DNA from: Planctomycetota bacterium
Lineage (GTDB): Bacteria; Patescibacteriota; Patescibacteriia; Patescibacteriales; UBA12465
NCBI GenBank assembly: GCA_025453315.1
Contig: JALOQQ010000056.1
Location: 1 to 6,833 of the forward strand
Length of the DNA: 6,833 nucleotides
Direction: 5' to 3'
Positions 5,643 to 6,833 of this stretch are shown piece after piece. The notes beneath the pieces were generated by a model that saw nothing but the letters and a program-made list of their open reading frames with translations, was not told where the DNA came from and did not search any database. Made by a program: the position numbers and the translations under genes. Numbering within the stretch: position 1 is the first letter of the stretch; the number at the start of each line of letters is the position of its first letter.

Positions 5643-5671
5643 ATCATACCATAAAAATCAAGAGATTTAAA
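5643..5671 (-). promoter_or_regulatory. Promoter of the rodA-rplY-DUF3048 operon
   Basis: Read on the minus strand, TTTAAA (5671-5666, four of six -35 matches) is followed after 17 bases by TATGAT (5648-5643, five of six -10 matches), preceded by TGG, giving the extended -10 form TGnTATGAT. The start would be near 5636, leaving a leader of about 27 bases without a Shine-Dalgarno sequence. A small dyad, AATAAG (5624-5629) with CTTATT (5634-5639), spans the predicted start. This is the only good promoter upstream of the four-gene unit. Confidence 0.5.
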
Positions 5672-5685
5672 TATTATAAAATAAC

Positions 5686-5691
5686 TATAAT
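5686..5691 (+). promoter_or_regulatory. Possible -10 element of the aldolase gene, implying a leaderless or near-leaderless mRNA
   Basis: A perfect TATAAT ends 6 bases before the ATG at 5698, so transcription from it would begin at about the start codon itself. There is no -35 match at the proper distance. An alternative -10 (TATTAT, 5672-5677) would leave about 12 bases of leader. Either way the space for a Shine-Dalgarno sequence is missing and none is seen. Confidence 0.38.
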
Positions 5692-5697
5692 AAATCT

Positions 5698-6585
5698 ATG
5701 AAAAAAGAAACTTTTATCATTCCCTTGTCTGTGCCCAAAGCTAAACAAGCGGAATATCGCAAAAACTTTAAACTAGCTACCAAAAATACCGGAAAGTTAG
5801 TGCTTTTTGCCGGCGATCAAAAGGTTGAACATTTAAATTCAGATTTTTATAACCCTAACAAGGATATCTCCCCGGAAGATGCTAGTCCAGAACATCTTTT
5901 TCAAATCGCTGCTAAGGCCGAAATCGGAGTCTTTGCCGCTCAATTAGGACTAATCGCTCGCTATGGCATGGATTATAAAAAGGTGCCCTATATCATAAAA
6001 CTCAACTCACGTACTAACTTAGTTCCAGGAACCCAGCAAGATTCTTATAGTGCCAACTTGGCCGAAGTAGAAGATGTTGTAAAATTTAAAAAACAAAGCG
6101 GCTTAAATATAGTTGGCATCGGTTATACAGTTTATATTGGTAGTGAGTACGAAGCCAAATCATTAAAACATGCCGCTTCGGCCGTACGCCAAGCGCATGA
6201 AAATGGTCTTCTAGCAATTATTTGGATGTATCCTCGCGGTAAAAATATTAGCAATGAAGATGATATTCATCTTATTGCCGGCGGCGCTGGAGTAGCTGCT
6301 TGTTTGGGGGCTGATTTTGTTAAAGTAAAATACCCTTATGACGGTACCGAAGAAACAGCTAGAAGATATCGCGAAGTGGTAGCGGCTGCCGGACGTACTG
6401 GCGTAATATGCGTCGGTGGTGCCAGACAAAACGAAACCGAATTTTTAAAAAATATTAATTTACAAATGAATATATCCGGAGCTAAAGGATTAGCAATTGG
6501 TCGAAATTTACATCAAAGATCATTAATAGAAGCAATTAAATTAGCCAAAGAAATAGCGGATATTGTTTATAGAAACAAAAAATAA
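5698..6585 (+). CDS. fbaB: Class I fructose-bisphosphate aldolase, FbaB/DhnA type
   Basis: This 295-residue TIM-barrel enzyme should cleave fructose 1,6-bisphosphate to dihydroxyacetone phosphate and glyceraldehyde 3-phosphate, or run the reverse, through a lysine Schiff base in the cytoplasm. Landmarks in order: GDQKVEH (39-45), equivalent to DQGVEH of E. coli FbaB and containing the conserved Asp (D40); IKLNSRT (100-106); YTVYIGSEYE (143-152); IIWMYPRG (174-181), with W176 and Y178; GADFVKVKYP (204-213); VGGAR (239-243) and GLAIGRN (264-270), the phosphate-binding loops. K209 is the predicted Schiff-base lysine: its 33-residue distance from W176 equals that between W144 and K177 in the archaeal Thermoproteus enzyme. 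It is shorter than the 350-residue E. coli FbaB. A related LsrF-like or transaldolase-like activity of the DeoC/FbaB superfamily cannot be excluded. It is monocistronic, diverges from the rodA operon and has its own terminator. Confidence 0.9.
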   Translation: MKKETFIIPLSVPKAKQAEYRKNFKLATKNTGKLVLFAGDQKVEHLNSDFYNPNKDISPEDASPEHLFQIAAKAEIGVFAAQLGLIARYGMDYKKVPYIIKLNSRTNLVPGTQQDSYSANLAEVEDVVKFKKQSGLNIVGIGYTVYIGSEYEAKSLKHAASAVRQAHENGLLAIIWMYPRGKNISNEDDIHLIAGGAGVAACLGADFVKVKYPYDGTEETARRYREVVAAAGRTGVICVGGARQNETEFLKNINLQMNISGAKGLAIGRNLHQRSLIEAIKLAKEIADIVYRNKK

Positions 6586-6595
6586 ACTCACCTAT

Positions 6596-6627
6596 AAAAA
6601 AACGGGATTTAATATCCCGTTTTTTTT
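6596..6627. terminator. Bidirectional intrinsic terminator between the aldolase and the right-edge gene
   Basis: A long stem formed by A7-CGGGAT (6596-6608) and ATCCCG-T7 (6614-6626) encloses a TTAAT loop, and T8 follows the GC core on the plus strand. The A run gives an equivalent U-tract on the minus strand. It starts 11 bases after the aldolase stop and lies downstream of the minus-strand gene that ends at 6653, so it serves both convergent genes. Confidence 0.9.
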
Positions 6628-6652
6628 ATTAAATACTTTTTTGGATGTAATT

Positions 6653-6833
6653 TTATTTTTGTATTTTCACTTCAATACGATCGGATAAACTAGGGACCTT
6701 TTCAATAAAAGAAGGGTAAAATTTAAATTCAAAATAGGAAATTTCTTTAAAACTTTTTAAATAATCTTCTAATTGGGATAAATTAAAGTTACTTATTTTT
6801 TTCGGATCCAATAAATTAGAGCCGTCTTTTAAA
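6653..6833 (-). CDS. C-terminal end of an unidentified protein, cut by the window edge
   Basis: The minus strand is open from the right edge (in frame from 6832) to a TAA at 6655-6653, giving the last 59 residues of a longer protein. The sequence starts LKDGSNLLDPKKI, continues through a helical-looking stretch (NLSQLEDYLKSFKEI) and ends EFKFYPSFIEKVPSLSDRIEVKIQK, which reads as beta strand, a PSF..KVP turn and a final strand. I recall similar short C-terminal modules ending large extracellular hypotheticals in Patescibacteria, but I cannot name the family. The frame is supported by its good codon pattern, the convergent terminator and the absence of competing frames. The N-terminal part and any function lie outside the window. 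Confidence 0.65.
   Translation of the reverse strand, partial: LKDGSNLLDPKKISNFNLSQLEDYLKSFKEISYFEFKFYPSFIEKVPSLSDRIEVKIQK

Noticed and set aside
6211..6429. 72-codon minus-strand frame inside the aldolase gene
   Set aside because: It is antisense to the catalytic core of a well-conserved enzyme and reads as a Ser/Tyr-rich shadow.
1..6833. CRISPR arrays, tRNA or rRNA genes, insertion sequences, alternative genetic code
   Set aside because: No spaced repeat array, cloverleaf-like sequence, rRNA motif or transposase was seen, and TGA is used as a stop without in-frame TGA in the main genes.

Overview
The window is AT-rich (stem-loop terminators, A/T-rich intergenic DNA, mostly TAA stops, standard genetic code with no in-frame TGA seen). 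The gene set (a compact RodA, a CTC-type ribosomal protein L25 with an Ala/Lys/Glu tail, a DUF3048 protein, an FbaB/DhnA-type class I aldolase and membrane-anchored hypotheticals with beta-sandwich-like ectodomains) and the near absence of Shine-Dalgarno sequences suggest a Patescibacteria (Candidate Phyla Radiation) genome, probably a Parcubacteria-like lineage. This taxonomic call is an inference from gene content, not a measured placement.

Layout, left to right. (1) Positions 3-260 hold the 3' end of a plus-strand gene whose last 85 residues form a type IX secretion (Por) C-terminal sorting domain, a signature expected in Bacteroidota; it is followed by a hairpin terminator. (2) Positions 295-1712 are an accessory-looking plus-strand stretch of unrecognised genes. 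A 54-residue single-membrane-segment protein (396-560) has its own near-consensus promoter and terminator. A bicistron follows: a 233-residue membrane-anchored protein (819-1520) and a 45-residue Trp/Arg-rich membrane peptide (1523-1660), closed by a terminator that works on both strands. (3) Positions 5609 down to 1754 are one minus-strand operon: a membrane-anchored protein with two Ig-like modules, rodA (ATGA overlap), rplY (L25/CTC) and a DUF3048 protein. (4) A short divergent promoter region (5610-5697) separates this operon from a monocistronic plus-strand class I fructose-bisphosphate aldolase (5698-6585). (5) A bidirectional terminator (6596-6627) separates the aldolase from the C-terminal end of an unidentified minus-strand gene that runs off the right edge.

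How the genes may work together. The minus-strand operon joins cell-wall elongation (RodA, the SEDS glycan polymerase) to two envelope-anchored proteins with large external domains and to a translation protein, so it looks like a growth-linked housekeeping unit. The aldolase is stand-alone central carbon metabolism. The left 1.7 kb is the less ordinary part: a Bacteroidota-type sorting tail beside small, unrecognised membrane proteins, bounded on both sides by terminators with identical 10-base stem arms.
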